A stretch of 64,000 nucleotides of DNA from Amblyomma americanum (GCF_052857255.1 NC_135498.1:86252639-86316638); one strand, 5' to 3'; numbered from the stretch's first letter, positions 45,277 to 57,489 are shown. Notes: generated from the sequence alone by a model not told the origin. Translations and numbers: made by a program.

Positions 45277-45480
45277 AGGGCTGAGTCGGGCTGGTTGGTT
45301 CATGTTGAAATGGTAGGCAGAACAGCGCTGACGGACGAAACGGAAGAAGGCGAGACAGACACATGCGCTGAACTAACAACCAAATGGTTTGGTTTATTGC
45401 GAAAGAGGGGGCAATATAAAGCATAGAAGGGAAGAAGAAATGCTGTGCAAAACATGATATGGCATACATTCGGGATATCA

Positions 45481-46236
45481 TCACTGATTAAGAAAAGCGA
45501 TCTCCTGTGGGAATAGAGCCACCGATGGTTGGCTTACACATGAGTTGCCTAATGCATGAATGTGAAAGGCCTCCGATATCAGGCGCGAGCTATGATCGTT
45601 ATATTTGGCGATGATAGTTGTTTGGTTCAAAAACGCCTCACATTCTTCGCAATCTGCGAAATGAGTCACCATATTATTTCGGTGTGACTTGTTTTCAATG
45701 TCTTTCGCGTGTTCGCGTAGCCGATCTTTGACGCACCGTCCGGTCTCTCCTATGTAGAAACGGCCGCATGACAGTGGGACCTTGTACACTACACCACAGC
45801 AACAGTTTACAAATTTGTTTCTGTGTTTCTTCTGACAAGACTTCTTTCCACTCTCCTGATTCACTCTCTTGCACAGGCCTCCCAATTTCTTCCTGGCAGA
45901 GAAAAGGAGCTTTACGCCGGCTTTGTTCACAATCTTTTTCAGGTTATGCGAAACTTGGTGAACATACGGAATACATGTTATGTGCTTAGTGTCCAGTTTG
46001 CGCGTCTCCTTCTGAATTCTGCATTCTTTTAATATCGACTCTGCTATGCTAGATAAGATCTTCGTCGGGTATCCCGCAGCGGTAAGCCTAGTAACCTGCG
46101 CGTCAAAGCTGGCTTGGGTCTTATGTGCACATGATCTAAACAGAGCGGCTTTCATGCATGTTTTCGCTATCCCGCGCTTGACTATCTTAGAGTGGGCCGA
46201 CCGGAAGGGGAGCAGGCTTTTCTGGGAGCGCGGGGT
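45481..46236 (-). pseudogene. PLE minus arm: GIY-YIG endonuclease part
   Basis: An open frame of 224 codons from 46155, with the upstream RT end in the same frame up to about 46236. It contains the linker (HITCIPYVHQVSHNLKK), a Cys-rich stretch (FVNCCCGVVYKVPLSCG) and the GIY-YIG core FYIGETGRCVKDRLREH. PLE proteins combine a telomerase-like RT with this nuclease. The RT is missing, so it cannot act alone. Confidence 0.85.
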
Positions 46237-47326
46237 TTGCTAGAGTTGATGATAGTTTTTTCATCCAAAAACAAGGTGTTTGTATTGGATCCAGCCTCGC
46301 TCCCGTTCTCAGCGATCTGTTGTTAGCTTCATGCGATAGACAACTTCAAGCCAAGCTGGACGGCACCGTTGTTAAGGTTATGCGTTATGTAGATGACGTT
46401 TTAGTATTTTATCGCAAAGGTAACGCCCAACAAACTGTTGCTCAGATTTTTGAAGTGTTCAGTACTGAACTTAACAACCTACAATTGACCACAGAGGTAC
46501 CTACTAACAACAAACTAAGGTTTCTGGATCTGGAACTTGTGCTATCGTGTGACCATGTGTGCTGGATATACTCCCCGCGCTCCAGAAAAGCCTGCTCCCC
46601 TTCCGGTCGGCCCACTCTAAGATAGTCAAGCGCGGGATAGCGAAAACATGCATGAAAGCCGCTCTGTTTAGGTCATGTGCACATAAGACCCAAGCCAGCT
46701 TTGACGCGCAGGTTACTAGGCTTACCGCTGCGGGATACCCAACGAAGATCTTATCTAGCATAGCAGAGTCGATATTAAAAGAATGCAGAATTCAGAAGGA
46801 GACGCGCAAACTGGACACTAAGCACATTACATGTATTCCGTATGTTCACCAAGTTTTGCATAACGTGAAAAATATTGTGAACAAAGCCGGCGTAAAGCTC
46901 CTTTTTTCTGCCAGGAACAAATTGGGAGGCCTGTGCAGGAGAGTGAATCAGGAGAGTGGAAAGAACTCTTGTCAGAAGAAACACAGAAACAAATTTGTCA
47001 ACTGTTGCTGTCGTGTAGTGTACAAGGTCCCACTGTCATGCGGCCGTTTCTACATCGGAGAGACCGGACGGTGCGTCAACGATCGGCTACGCGAGCACGC
47101 GAAAGACATTGAAAACAAGTCACGCCGAAATAATATGGTCATTCATTTCGCAGATTGCGAAGAATGTGAGTCGTTTTTGAACCAAACAACTATCATCGCC
47201 AAATATAACGATCATACCTCGCGCCTGATATCTGAGGCCTCTCACATTCATGCATTAGGCAACTCATGTGTAAGCCAACCATCGGTGGCTCTATTCCCAC
47301 AGGAGATCGCTTTTCTTAATCAGTGA
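46237..47326 (+). pseudogene. PLE plus arm: RT C-terminal part and GIY-YIG endonuclease
   Basis: Starts inside the RT: FFIQKQGVCIGSSLAPVLSD, then the catalytic VMRYVDDVLVFY, then KLRFLDLELVLS. A one-base frameshift near 46580 (CCGCGCTCCAGAAAAG) separates this from the second frame, 46559-47326, which holds HSKIVKRGIAKTC, the linker, FYIGETGRCVNDRLREH and the stop. The N-terminal half of the RT is absent. The C-terminal half matches the minus arm at almost every residue. Confidence 0.85.
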
Positions 47327-47498
47327 TGATATCCCGAATGTATGCCATATCATGTTTTGCACAGCATTTCTTCTTCCCTTCTATGCTTTATATTGCCCCC
47401 TCTTTCGCAATAAACCAAACCATATGGTTGTTAGTCAGCGCATGTGTCTGTCTCGCCTTCTTCCGTCCCGTCCGTCAGTGCTGTTTTGCATACCATTT

Positions 47499-47511
47499 CA
47501 CCACATTGGAG
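47499..47511 (+). repeat. Target-site duplication, right side of the PLE dimer
   Basis: CACCACATTGGAG, identical to 45264-45276. Confidence 0.85.
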
Positions 47512-50500
47512 CACGTGAGTACGACTATCACTTTCCCAGGTTTGCCTTTAATTTACTACCTAATAATGGAGCTTTCATCTTTTGTCCCCGTGTATGCGTC
47601 CTGGAAAGCTTTGTCCCCAACAGTACTTCACAGCTTTCGCTGATAGTCGGAACTAAGTCGTACATAGATTGGGCAGTCATTTTTGGACGGGCCACCCTTT
47701 TTGCTGAAACAAATGTTGCAGCCGCTTCACGACATGGAACGTGCAAGACACGGCCACTTCAATGGCACTTCAAGCGTGACTGATGTGCATTTCTTCGGCG
47801 GAAAATTTGGAATGCCTTAACGCCGACGTCAAAATTGTAACAGATATACGGCATCGAAACTCCACTGCATGAGTGCTTACGGAATAAATTATGGCATCGG
47901 GCCATATGACACATTAGCAAGGTATTATTACGAGCATGCATATCCACATTTAATTGCACACGTTTCACGCGCTTTAGCACGCACACTCACATCCCGTGAA
48001 ATCCCTGAAATCACGCTACCATAAGCAATAATGTTATCATATTGAATTTTTATAGCGGAAAAGCGTTTATGTTCTCCACAGCAGGAGTGCAGCAACCCCT
48101 TTGGCTTTTGTATGATGCCTTAGTAGGAAAGAATATTTCATCAAGATATACTGAAAAAAAGAACTGTCAGATTCAGATATCTGACATGGTTTTCGCACTG
48201 GACTTACCAGCAGCAGCATTATGGAGTATCATGCGTTCGCACGAACAAAGTAAAGCAAGTCCTGGATATCGATGAAGCTTGTTAACGCCATTAACAATAC
48301 ACGGCTGAGGCTATTTCAAAAAAGGTTTTAGACAGCGCTATAACCCGCCCAAATATGTTGGACGAAGGATACTCAGGAAAGAAGGGTCGCCATAGGAATT
48401 TCCACAGACATTCCTATACGGCATCCTACGTATCACTTGGAAGGATAGCCAATTTTTTGTCGAGCACGTATATAGCATCACATTTTTTTTTAGTTTTTGT
48501 TACACCTTTCAATTCTCTTCAAAGTAGCTTTGTATTACTGGTATATATTTATTACGTCGCTAGAAATCGCGCCTTTAACTCACACAATTTTTCATAGTCA
48601 CTGTAGATCATGGAATATTTTCGGCGAAGTGCAGTGCGGGCTTCAGTCACCTTGCTTTAGCTTCACGACAATACTGATATCTTCTTATAGAAGAGTTCGT
48701 TGCGTACCCATCACTTTCTCACTTCATACTACAGCAAACATGTTTTCTCATTTTCGGCGGTTATTGTCCAGCCCTATCTCTATTGGGCTAGGACATAACT
48801 AACAACGACGCTGCTCGCCAGTATTCCTGACATTGTGCCGACAGCCTTTCAAGTATTCTGCTGCCTAGACGGCCGCGCAACGACCGCGAGGCTAGCACTA
48901 AGAGCTGAGAACAAGCCGCCTGGCCTTTACTTTAATTTCAGAGTGCGCGCTTTCTCCAGATGCGAGTAACTTCATGGAAAATTGTATACTATGCAGCAAA
49001 AATGTCTATATGCGGTCATATGTCCTCCTTAATTGCCACGTCTTCCAAGCTCCCTTTCACACAACGCAGAGTAGCAAACCTGAATTTCATCTGTTTAGCT
49101 GTGCTACGCACAAGGTTATGCAGTCGAACCTTTTATAACGAATTCGAAGTGGCAGCGATATTCATTCATTATAGTCGTTGCTTTCTTTTAGCGGCTGGTG
49201 TCATTGGCCGAAAATGTCGCATGCCAACAGGCTCACGTGCCACCATGCAGGCAGAGGATAGCACAGTCTGGGCAAATGTGTGCTAGTGTCGTTGCGGCTG
49301 GCGTGTTCGTGCGTTAGGCGCAGATGTCATCAAAACCCGGCACTAGCGATAAAATCGCCGCTGCGCTCTGACTCCTAGCGCCCTTTGTGTCTGCTTGAGC
49401 ACCTAGAACAGAGGCTGAGTACTCGGAGTAGTTTTTTCGTGGTCATTTAAGGCATTATTCATTCAAGAACTGTTTCCTTCGGGTTGAAGCCTTCGCGGGA
49501 CACGGTAAATGCGACCTGCGGCAGCAATTCCGTCCTAACTACTTGTTTTGGATGGTTTTGCCGCACTACGCACGAAGCACGCTGATCGCAAACAGAGCCT
49601 CTACATATCTTAACAGCATGACGTTATCGTCTCACGAGGCAGAGAAGTACTACCCACCGAAGTCTACTTGCGGCCACGTCGAGAAATAAAACGAAACTGC
49701 ACTCGACACCTGAGAAGCAGAGTGCTCATAAAACTGCCATTTGAAACGGGAACGTTGGAAAATGGCGAAACTCTAAGTACTCTTACATGTCTATACAGGC
49801 GCAGCGAATCGTACGCTCTACTCTGCGTAACATCGTTTAGTGCGCCGCGGACCTGAGATGTCAGGGTTTCTTAGAACACCAGCGCCGCACGACCAAAATT
49901 TCGCAACGCCAGCACCGAAGAATCGCCTCGCGAAGCACTTCAAGCTAGACTGCCTCATTGGGGGGGGGGGAGGGGGGGGGGGACGTTTTCTGCTTGTTTC
50001 ATGCACCGTCAGATGGTGCCGGGTATGCACGATAATTTGACCTCGCCTAGTCTAATTGTTATGAAATTGAAGAAATATATAGCATGGATACTTATTACAA
50101 CATGCGAACGTACTATAACAATGGACAATTGCTAAACGCCTCTTGGGAGAATCACCTTGAAAGCACACGATAGAATAAAAGACTAGCAGTCGATGCGAGG
50201 GGAAGTGCAACATGCAGCGCAATGCTACAAAGTTGCTGAAACAGCAGAGCGTTAATGCTGTTGTAAAATTTAGCGCGTACGTCCAGCGGCCGTACCCTGA
50301 AAGCCGTGCGATGCGCTCTTTCTCTCTCTGAAAACAGTAAGCACGGCCGTCACCTCAATCTAGTTTGCCACTGAACCTGAGCACGGTCACTAGATTAAAC
50401 CGCTCAGGTCGTAAGATTGACCGAGCTGGCGCTAAGCGACTTTAATGCAGTCGCAGACTAACGCAATACACGCAGCACGAAAACTCTGCATGAGCTTTTT

Positions 50501-50567
50501 GACAACTGATTAAGGTGAGACAAGTCAACACTCGCGTAGTCAGGTATTTAATAACTGAAAGACAAAC
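47512..50567. other. Intron-like non-coding stretch of the SLC5 gene region
   Basis: No exon is recognised, although at least one SLC5 exon should lie between 45.1 and 50.6 kb. A G11-A-G11 tract is at 49960-49982. The open frame 48960-49286 has no known motif. Confidence 0.35.
49960..49982 (+). repeat. G tract G11-A-G11
   Basis: Two 11-G runs separated by one A; a potential G-quadruplex. Confidence 0.95.
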
Positions 50568-52457
50568 CTTTGCATTCACCCATGGCGACGACATAGCGAG
50601 CAGGACAAGGCCCGCAAATGGACCGGAACCCGAGGAGTACAGGGACACAAACAGCTGCGCCACATAAAAACTGATTACGACACAGATAGGGGACACTGGT
50701 GCAATGTAAGGGAGAAGAGAAGAGTGCAAAGCAGTGCGTACATACCCGTGTGGCGCTGCCTAGTAATGGAACAAATATTGCAAATATCGTCATTAGGGTG
50801 CCGCTCGCAAAAGCTGGAACGAGAAGTGAAGTAGTGCGATGTTTAAATAGCCTGTCCCAATCTAGACACATCTCTCAGAACTAGACGTAATGACCTCAGT
50901 TTTGAGCTGTCTGCAAGTGCTCTAACTTCAGATAAGCTGCAGTAGTGAGTAAAAAATGTGAGTTGCATCAGGACAGACCCGCCGCGTTGGCTCAGTGGTT
51001 AGGGCGCTCGACTACTGATCCGGAGTTCCCGGGTTGGAACCCGACCGCGGCGGCTGCGTTTTTATGGAGGAAAAACGCTAAGGCGCCCGTGTGCTGTGTG
51101 ATGTCAGTGCACGTTAAAGATCCCCAGGTGGTCGAAATTATTCCGGAGCCCTCCACTACGGCACCTCCTTCTTCCTTTCCTCTTTCACTCCTTCCCTTAT
51201 CCCTTCCCTTATGGCGCGGTTCAGGTGTCTTACGATATATGAGACAGATACTGCGCCATTTCCTTTCCTCCAAAAACCAATTATTATTATTATCAGGACA
51301 GTCCTCGTCAATCAAGAAAAACAAGATAAAAAGCACTTGACACTGGTCCATCCAGTCATATTTGGACGTCATGAACCGAGTTCTAGAAAGCACGTTTTAT
51401 ATATCTCGTCTGCAACGCTCTTTTATCCACTGATGTATATAGTGTTTCTTTATTCTTTTTTGCGTATTAAAAAAATTAAGCACGACCATTGGAATGACAT
51501 GGCATCTTTTGCTGACACTTTTTCTCTTTTTCAGATTTTTCGCATAGGTTTTATGGTTATAATGGTCGCAGCCGAGCAGCCTCTTGAGTAAAAGATTAGT
51601 CACAGGCATTTTCAAATAATTCCTGCATGTCTCTCTGATTCTTTGCCCCCTCCACGACCATCATGCTGACCTCACGTGTGCAGTAATTTTTCGAGTACGT
51701 GTAATGTGCCGTCTTTGAGGCATGTGTATGGTCTGGAAAATGTAAGTTGACTAAAAATATGCATCTCACCAACTGACACCAGAAATAATGGCTCCGAGAA
51801 AGAAGGCGCTTCGGAATGTCTTTACTGCTGACAAGAACCAGCAGTTTCGTTCTCCTTGCGCTAGAAACCCCCTTCATTGCACAAAAACAAGATGATCATG
51901 CGGGACTGGACGTACTGCTTACCTAGAAGACGGATAAGAAAAGCGGCTTTGCGCTCGCTGATCTTGACGAAAGGTGAGACCATATCCATGTAAATTGTCG
52001 CTGCTTGAGAGTTGACGACGGAAGAAACCGTGCTGCATGAATATGAAAAATAAATGACCTTAATTAACATTCTGTTACAGGTTATCTCAACTTTCCCAAA
52101 GTATATAGGTATAACACTTTACGAAGATCCGTAAATAAATGTGTCGTCCAAGGCACACATCAGCAACATTTTATTATCAATATATTTGTTAGACGCTAGT
52201 ACCTGTACAAAACCAATTTCGTTCTTTTAAAGCGCACAATGATGAGTCACTCAAATTCTGAGCAACTGTTCGAGATCCATCTCCTTATCACAGGAGCGCA
52301 AAAGCAAGCCATCGCTCACAGACAGGGTTCTGAGATGCACTCCATAGGGGTAGTTGGTAGCACCGTACCTTGTGGAAGCACCGACAAGTCCAGCTAAGAA
52401 GAGACCCCTCAGCATGATGACGTCAGAAAGGCTCTCCTTCAGATAATAAGGAAGGAT
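50568..52457 (-). CDS. Sodium-coupled transporter (SLC5 family), four internal exons
   Basis: Plasma-membrane symporters of this family move monocarboxylates, vitamins, iodide or sugars with Na+. Exons in transcript order: 52457-52369 (ILPYYLKESL...GLFLAGLVGAST), 52032-51923 (TVSSVVNSQAATIYMDMVSP...), 50813-50746 (FASGTLMTIFAIFVPLLGSATR minus the last residues for brevity) and 50654-50568 (LFVSLYSSGSGPFAGLVLLA, then MSSPWVNAK). All acceptors and donors are canonical: TAG/GTACGG, CAG/GTAAGC, CAG/GTATGT, CAG/GTTTGT. Phases 0, 2, 1, 0, 0 agree across every junction. STVSS-x-x-NS and GP-x-x-GL...PW-x-NAK are signature segments of SLC5 helices. The third intron is only 91 bp. A Ruka SINE lies in the second intron. 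N-terminal exons were not found. The substrate cannot be told. Confidence 0.8.
50977..51291 (+). mobile_element. Tick tRNA-derived SINE (Ruka-type), copy d, with target duplication
   Basis: Near-consensus copy: ACCCGCCGCGTTGGCTCAGTGG (A box), GGGTTGGAACCCG (B box), GTGATGTCAGTGCACGTTAAAG, CCGGAGCCCTCCACTACGGC and an ATT-repeat tail. Flanked by ATCAGGACAG at 50967-50976 and 51292-51301. Lies in an SLC5 intron, antisense to the gene. The youngest-looking SINE here together with copy f. Confidence 0.95.
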
Positions 52458-53029
52458 CTAGAAGAGTTAACGCAAAACTCATTTTGTATCCGTTCGCAAA
52501 ATATGAAAAGAGAATTATATTATGTTTTTTATGCCATAAGGTTTTGCGCAAACATGGGCAAACACAGCGTTGCAAAATCGCCGTTCAATGAAAAATTTCC
52601 CAGGCAAAAAAGTTCAAGGCACCCGAATGAAATAAGTGCTTACCGTGAGTCGATTACAGATCAATAGTTTGAGATATTTGCTGAAGGTAAAGATCTTTCA
52701 GTAACTCAACTTTTTGTTCTCGATTACTGCAGAATAGTTTCAAAAAGAAGCAGCTATAAACAGTGAGAACTCGGTTCCGCTCCTTATTCTTTATATCAAG
52801 CAATGTGCAAGATAACAGTGGTTTGCCGCAACAATGTTTCCGCTACTCTAAAGAGCGCGGAAATTTTTGTGTTTTTGAACCGTCCATGATAACGTAGGTA
52901 GGCCAACCGGCGGCGCGGAAATAAATGACATAAGTGGCGTTGCGCACTCGGCGAAATATAGTAACTGCAGCAATGATAAATGACGTTATTGTTAACTTAA
53001 GGAAATGTTTACAAAAGTCTTTTGTATTA

Positions 53030-53353
53030 ACTCCCCCGCTTATCATGCGAGTCGATCCTTATAATTCATTACCCTGTTCACACAGATTATGTATACTCCT
53101 ACCACTACACACTGCACTGATATAATATGGCACGTTTGTTTTTTGTTTTAGTTCTAATATTTTCTTATGTATGTTTCTTTTTTATTTCTTTTTTCGCTGT
53201 GTATTTTTCATATAAGAGCTTCGCTCGTCACTGCTGATGGGTAATGGGTGACTGGAGCTTAATCAAGCCGCAACAAAGCGGCTTTTTCTTCAGTCACCTT
53301 TTTTCACTCTATTTTCTTTCTTATGCGAAAAATACATTGATTGATTGATAATA
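53030..53353 (+). mobile_element. 3' UTR of a CR1-like LINE
   Basis: RVDPYNSLPCSHRLCILLP-type residue string and a T-rich 3' region end in TTGATTGATTGATA (53337-53351), a simple-sequence tail of the CR1 type. The 5' extent is uncertain. Confidence 0.45.
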
Positions 53354-54650
53354 CAAGTACTTTCCGCCAAAATGTTATTCCTGACTGGTATTGTCTCTCG
53401 CAATATCGTTTTGTGCTGGAGTTCGAGCTCAAAGGATGGGGCCCTATATTTTACACCCAATTTTAAATAGAGTAAAACTTTGAAACGAAAGGTCCAAGAT
53501 AATAGGTTGACGCCTATTTCAAGTTAAAGCTGAGGAGAAAACATTTTCACATTAAAACATGGCTTATGTTAAGTGTCTGGTCCAATTTTTTTCTTGCGCT
53601 GATTTTGAATTTACTATTATAGTTGCAACGGTTTCCTGTCCTCACTGACTATTATTTTATAACTGTGCATTTACCTCATATTAGTGGGCTTATAGAAACC
53701 TCTCATCCCCACTAGGGCAAGTGTCTTTCCCCGCTGAAAACTACTGCAAGCAGAGACACCGAAATATAAATTTTAGTCAAAGTTGGCAGAAGGAAAGAAA
53801 ATCTTGAAATTCATGCGAATGTACTGATAAAATCACTTTAACGGTGCATACTTGTGGTGGCGCACCAAGTGTACTTGTTGTTGTCGAAAAAAGAATGAGC
53901 ATTAAAAAAGTATGCAAGACCGACCGTACGCAGAAGAGCCTCTTCAAAAATTTACCTAGAACACCGTTTAATCTGTAATTTAACAAAGCATAAAATAGAC
54001 AAACAATCCACTTTACACTCGGGGCTAATTCGATTATCGCGATATTATCATTTATGCTCAGAGTTTTTCTGCAGAAGTTTGAAATTTGTATTAGCTGGTT
54101 CACCTTCTGTGGCTGCAAGGAATGATAAGGCTGCGGATACGGTTCGTTGCGTGAGTGCTACAATTTTTTTAGTCAATTCAGAAAAGGATATTTCATTTGG
54201 AGGAGCAATCGTGCTATGTGAGAAGCGTTATTGAGAAGTGATATTATTCACTTACTTATTTCTTCATGGTCAACAAAAAAAGCAGGTGCGCCAGTTGGCT
54301 GATCACTACGGACGGAGAAGTAAAGTTGAACACATGAGAAAATATGGAGGAATGAAGGACAAGGCTGACACAAAACTGCTTGTCACAAGTGGATGTTGCA
54401 GGCAATCCCATGATTTCAATCGTGCTGATATGCATTTCAGCCACGCTTATGGCTGCTGCCTCGCCGCCTCTCTGCCACAAGCTTTTTTTTCTATATGGGG
54501 GCACGTACTTGTGAATGACGTACAGCTCCCTTAAAAGGACGCTTAGGACAACTTCATTGCATCATTTTAGTCAGTGAAAATTCAATCTCTGATTTCTTCT
54601 TGCTATGTTGACGTTTGTCATCAGAAAAAGATTCAGACATCGGCGAGATA
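53354..54650. other. Non-coding stretch
   Basis: No supported gene. Frames at 53777-54118 (minus) and 54238-54534 (plus) lack known motifs. N-terminal SLC5 exons could be expected upstream of 52457, but none was recognised. Confidence 0.3.
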
Positions 54651-54679
54651 ATATGACTTCAAAATCTTCAAGCCGTTGG

Positions 54680-54870
54680 AATGAAACTGGGGGCGTCGTT
54701 TTCGAAAAAGGCAGAAGGTTAAGTGGGCGGATCAGATTAAGAAGTTTGCAGGCAAAAGCTGGATGCAGCTGGCAAAGGACAGGGTTAATTGGAGAGACAT
54801 GGGAGAGGCCTTTGGCCTGCAGTGTGTGTAGTAAGGCTGATGATTATGATGATGATTATACTTTCCAAAT
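54680..54870 (+). mobile_element. 3' end of an RTE-like LINE
   Basis: One plus frame reads KWADQIKKFAGKSWMQLAKD and then WRDMGEAFGLQ to a TAG near 54830, the usual C terminus of RTE-type ORF2 (W-x-x-x-A-x-DR-x-x-WR-x-x-x-EA). It is followed by a TGATGATTATGATGATG tail, as RTE elements have. Confidence 0.7.
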
Positions 54871-55751
54871 TGGTCGGTGATGGACTGAACTTTATTTCTC
54901 TTTTCGGGTATTTTTGTGATTAATAAAGGCCCGTTTTTAGGGCATTAAGGTACTCGGTGTGCCGTAGACTATTCTACGGTAGGCGCATTAAATGTCCTTT
55001 TCGCATTAGGAGTTAGTAGAAGGACTACTGGCAGGGAAGAGACCCATAGCTCATGTAAATCGCATGACAGCAGAGACGCCTCCAACTGAAGGAGCAACCT
55101 TTTCAAAAAACCGTTTGTACGCGGATGAAAACCAGCAGTCTTGAAGTGGGTCAGGCCTAGAAGACGAGTTAAACTGGTGATGAGTGCTGACTCCTAGTGA
55201 TCACGGGTCTAGCTGCCGACCAAGAGCTGGATGATAGGTGGGCGATGCAGCTTTCAATCATCGGCACGACCTCCTGGCGGATGACGTGGGAAGCTAGCAG
55301 GAGCGCTGTGGTGTACGTTGACTGGTCACTCGTAATAATGCGACGCACGGTAGCGTTCCTTAAAGTTTTGCACAGTTAGGGACTGCGTTCAAGGACAAAC
55401 AAACGGAACAGGTCCCCGTATGGCGATGTACCAGAATTTCAGATTGTGAAGGCGATAAGCGGAAATAAATGGGCGCAAAAAGAAATTTACGTACACAAAC
55501 GAGACGAGGAAACGAAAGAAAGGCGCCATCTTCCAAATGTTTATTGCACGAGAAAAGCACATACATCAATAGCCACAGGCTATGCCCACATTTTCACTCT
55601 ACGTGCATTGCCAAAGCTGTGACTTATCGCCTCGCACTATCATCTTTGCACAAAAAATTGTACTATGCCGCATGCAAATTAACCGAAGTATCATTCACAC
55701 ACAAGCCTTCCTTTTTGTGTGTGAAAAGCTTCCAATAATAGCCTCGCCTGC
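54871..55751. other. Non-coding stretch
   Basis: No gene, repeat or regulatory signal that I can support. Confidence 0.3.
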
Positions 55752-55990
55752 TTGATCTTGCCTTATGAGCACAGTGTGTCACATAACCTGAAGAAGGTGG
55801 CTAACAAACAAAGGGTACCGCTAGTTTTTTCAGCCCCAAATAAGTTGACCAAACGTATACCACGGATTTGTGGCACTGAGTGCCCTGGGTGCAGGATAAA
55901 ATTTCAGCGTACCTTCATCCGCTGTAAGGAAGGAGTGGTGTAAGAGATACCCCTGATTTGTGGAATTTCCAAACAGTTGGAAGTTCGTGT
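55752..55990 (+). pseudogene. Penelope-like element relic
   Basis: LPYEHSVSHNLKKVANKQRV, then VFSAPNKL, corresponds to IPYVHQVSHNLKKIVNKAGV and LFSARKKL in the 45-47 kb element. A Cys pair and GVV-stop-EIPLICG follow, the start of a GIY-YIG domain with a stop inside. Short and decayed; another PLE family or an older copy. Confidence 0.65.
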
Positions 55991-56251
55991 CTGTCCCTAG
56001 TCTACTCGTCTTTGTAGTGTATGTGTTTTTTTTTTGCGCCAAGGAGATTTTCCAAGTTTCAAGAGGGAAAGAAACTAGCCCGGCGACATGGTTTAATAAA
56101 CACATTGGGGCCGGCGGTCATGTCCAAGAATATCTGGTGCGCTATGTCATCCCGGATGGAAAAATCGATAATCTTTCGCTCGACGAAAGTTCGTCTCGCC
56201 AGGCGCCATACTGAAAACGTGTGTCTCTGAAGAACAACCGAACCTTGACCA

Positions 56252-57480
56252 GTGTCGCGAATTAGTAACGCGTCCCCGACTGCCTAAGGGGAACGCTATC
56301 GCGTGCAGGTTAGAACGAAACAACAAAAAGAACAGACAGAACAAAACTAAGCCGTATTTATAATTTAAAGGGAAAGAGCTGATACGAAACGAAAGCAAGA
56401 AAAACACACATTCAACACGCGTACAACAGTACACAATAAAGGAAAGAGTTCGCCAGGTACTGAGCGTCCAAGGTGAAGCGGGGATGCCTCACAGACAGGG
56501 CGGACGTGGGTGGTTGTACTGCGACGCGACGCTGGCGCTGCATCGAAGGAAGCGGCGGAAGGGTGCCAGGTGGTAGTAGGAGCGGAGAGGAACACAGGAA
56601 GACGCCAGTGGATTCCCGTCAGCAGCCCCAAAAACTTGGCAGCATGAAAAACGTAGCCAGGCCCCGTCGACGGCGTCACGAAACGCCGGAAGCTTAAAGC
56701 ACGCTATCCAAGAGCACCTTTCGGCAGCACGGACCCTCAGTACTTCGGATGCCACCTCCACGCTTGCAAGGAAAGCAGGAGGCTTGCGTCGGTGATCCAA
56801 GGGAAGTGACGGAAGCACGGACCAAACGTCCGACGGCTGCCACCTCCACGCTTGGAAGACACGACCTCCGTTGCACTGTCTCCCTGCACAACTCGGTTTT
56901 CTGACACGTCAGCTCTCCGCTCCTCGTGCTCGCCGCGCTCTTCGTCGCCGTCGCCTCGCACACACCCTTCGCACGCGCGCATGCGGGGCTGGCACGCGCA
57001 GCGCTTCGCTGTACGACGCACCACTGTGGATGCCCCGCGTTCGAGAATCTGGACCCCAGCTGTCAAAAAATTCGGCGCATATTAGAAAGAAAGGGCGCAG
57101 CGCGTAAGCAATCGCGCCCGCGCGCTGTAAAAAAAAAAATAAAGCGGAGACACACCCCTTTGAGAATGCGTAGCTTTGTGCGTACCGCTGCCACTCAGAT
57201 CGCTGGCGCGGCGCCGAGGGAGGCATGGCCGCGCGCGGCGTCGATTTCTAGAACGTCGGAGAAGTTTCTGCTTGATGTCGTCGGAAACGGGGTACCCTTG
57301 TCCGAGCTAAAGAGATACCCTCTCCCCTTCGCTCCTGCACTGAAGACTCCGCGTGGCGAGAATGACCAAGATTTTTCTCGAAGGTGATTTCAGGGCTCGA
57401 CCAATAGGGTCGCGCGCCCGGCGCGAGAAGAAGGAGCTTGCGCAGTTGATACTGCGTGTATGTGCGCGCCTGCCTTGGCG
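56252..57480 (-). repeat. 3' LTR region of the second gypsy element
   Basis: The first 340 bp closely match 63716-64000 plus 62847-62865, the LTR upstream of gag: TGTCGCGAATT at the end, AACGAAACAACAA, AACGAAAGCAAGAAAAA, ACACGCGTACAACA and GTGAAGCGGGGATGCCT. The TG start at 56252 is taken as the end of U5. The upper boundary (about 57.4-57.5 kb) is a guess, because the partner runs out of the window. 56580-57470 is very GC-rich with short direct repeats (GCCACCTCCACGCTTG at 56751 and 56839). Confidence 0.6.
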
Positions 57481-57489
57481 CGAAGAACA

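Larger units (their letters stand above)
45277..47498. mobile_element. Head-to-head Penelope-like element dimer
   Basis: Two 5'-truncated copies of one PLE in opposite orientation meet at about 46236: a minus arm (45277-46236) and a plus arm (46237-47498). Both carry the region from the RT end to GIY-YIG and a 3' UTR. The pair is bounded by the same 13-mer in direct orientation, CACCACATTGGAG, at 45264-45276 and 47499-47511, so it entered as one unit. The arms share about 750 bp of coding sequence with few differences, plus most of the 3' UTR. Confidence 0.85.

Noticed and set aside
45768..46032. Plus-strand frames in the PLE minus arm
   Set aside because: Antisense shadows of the GIY-YIG frame; mirrored in the other arm.
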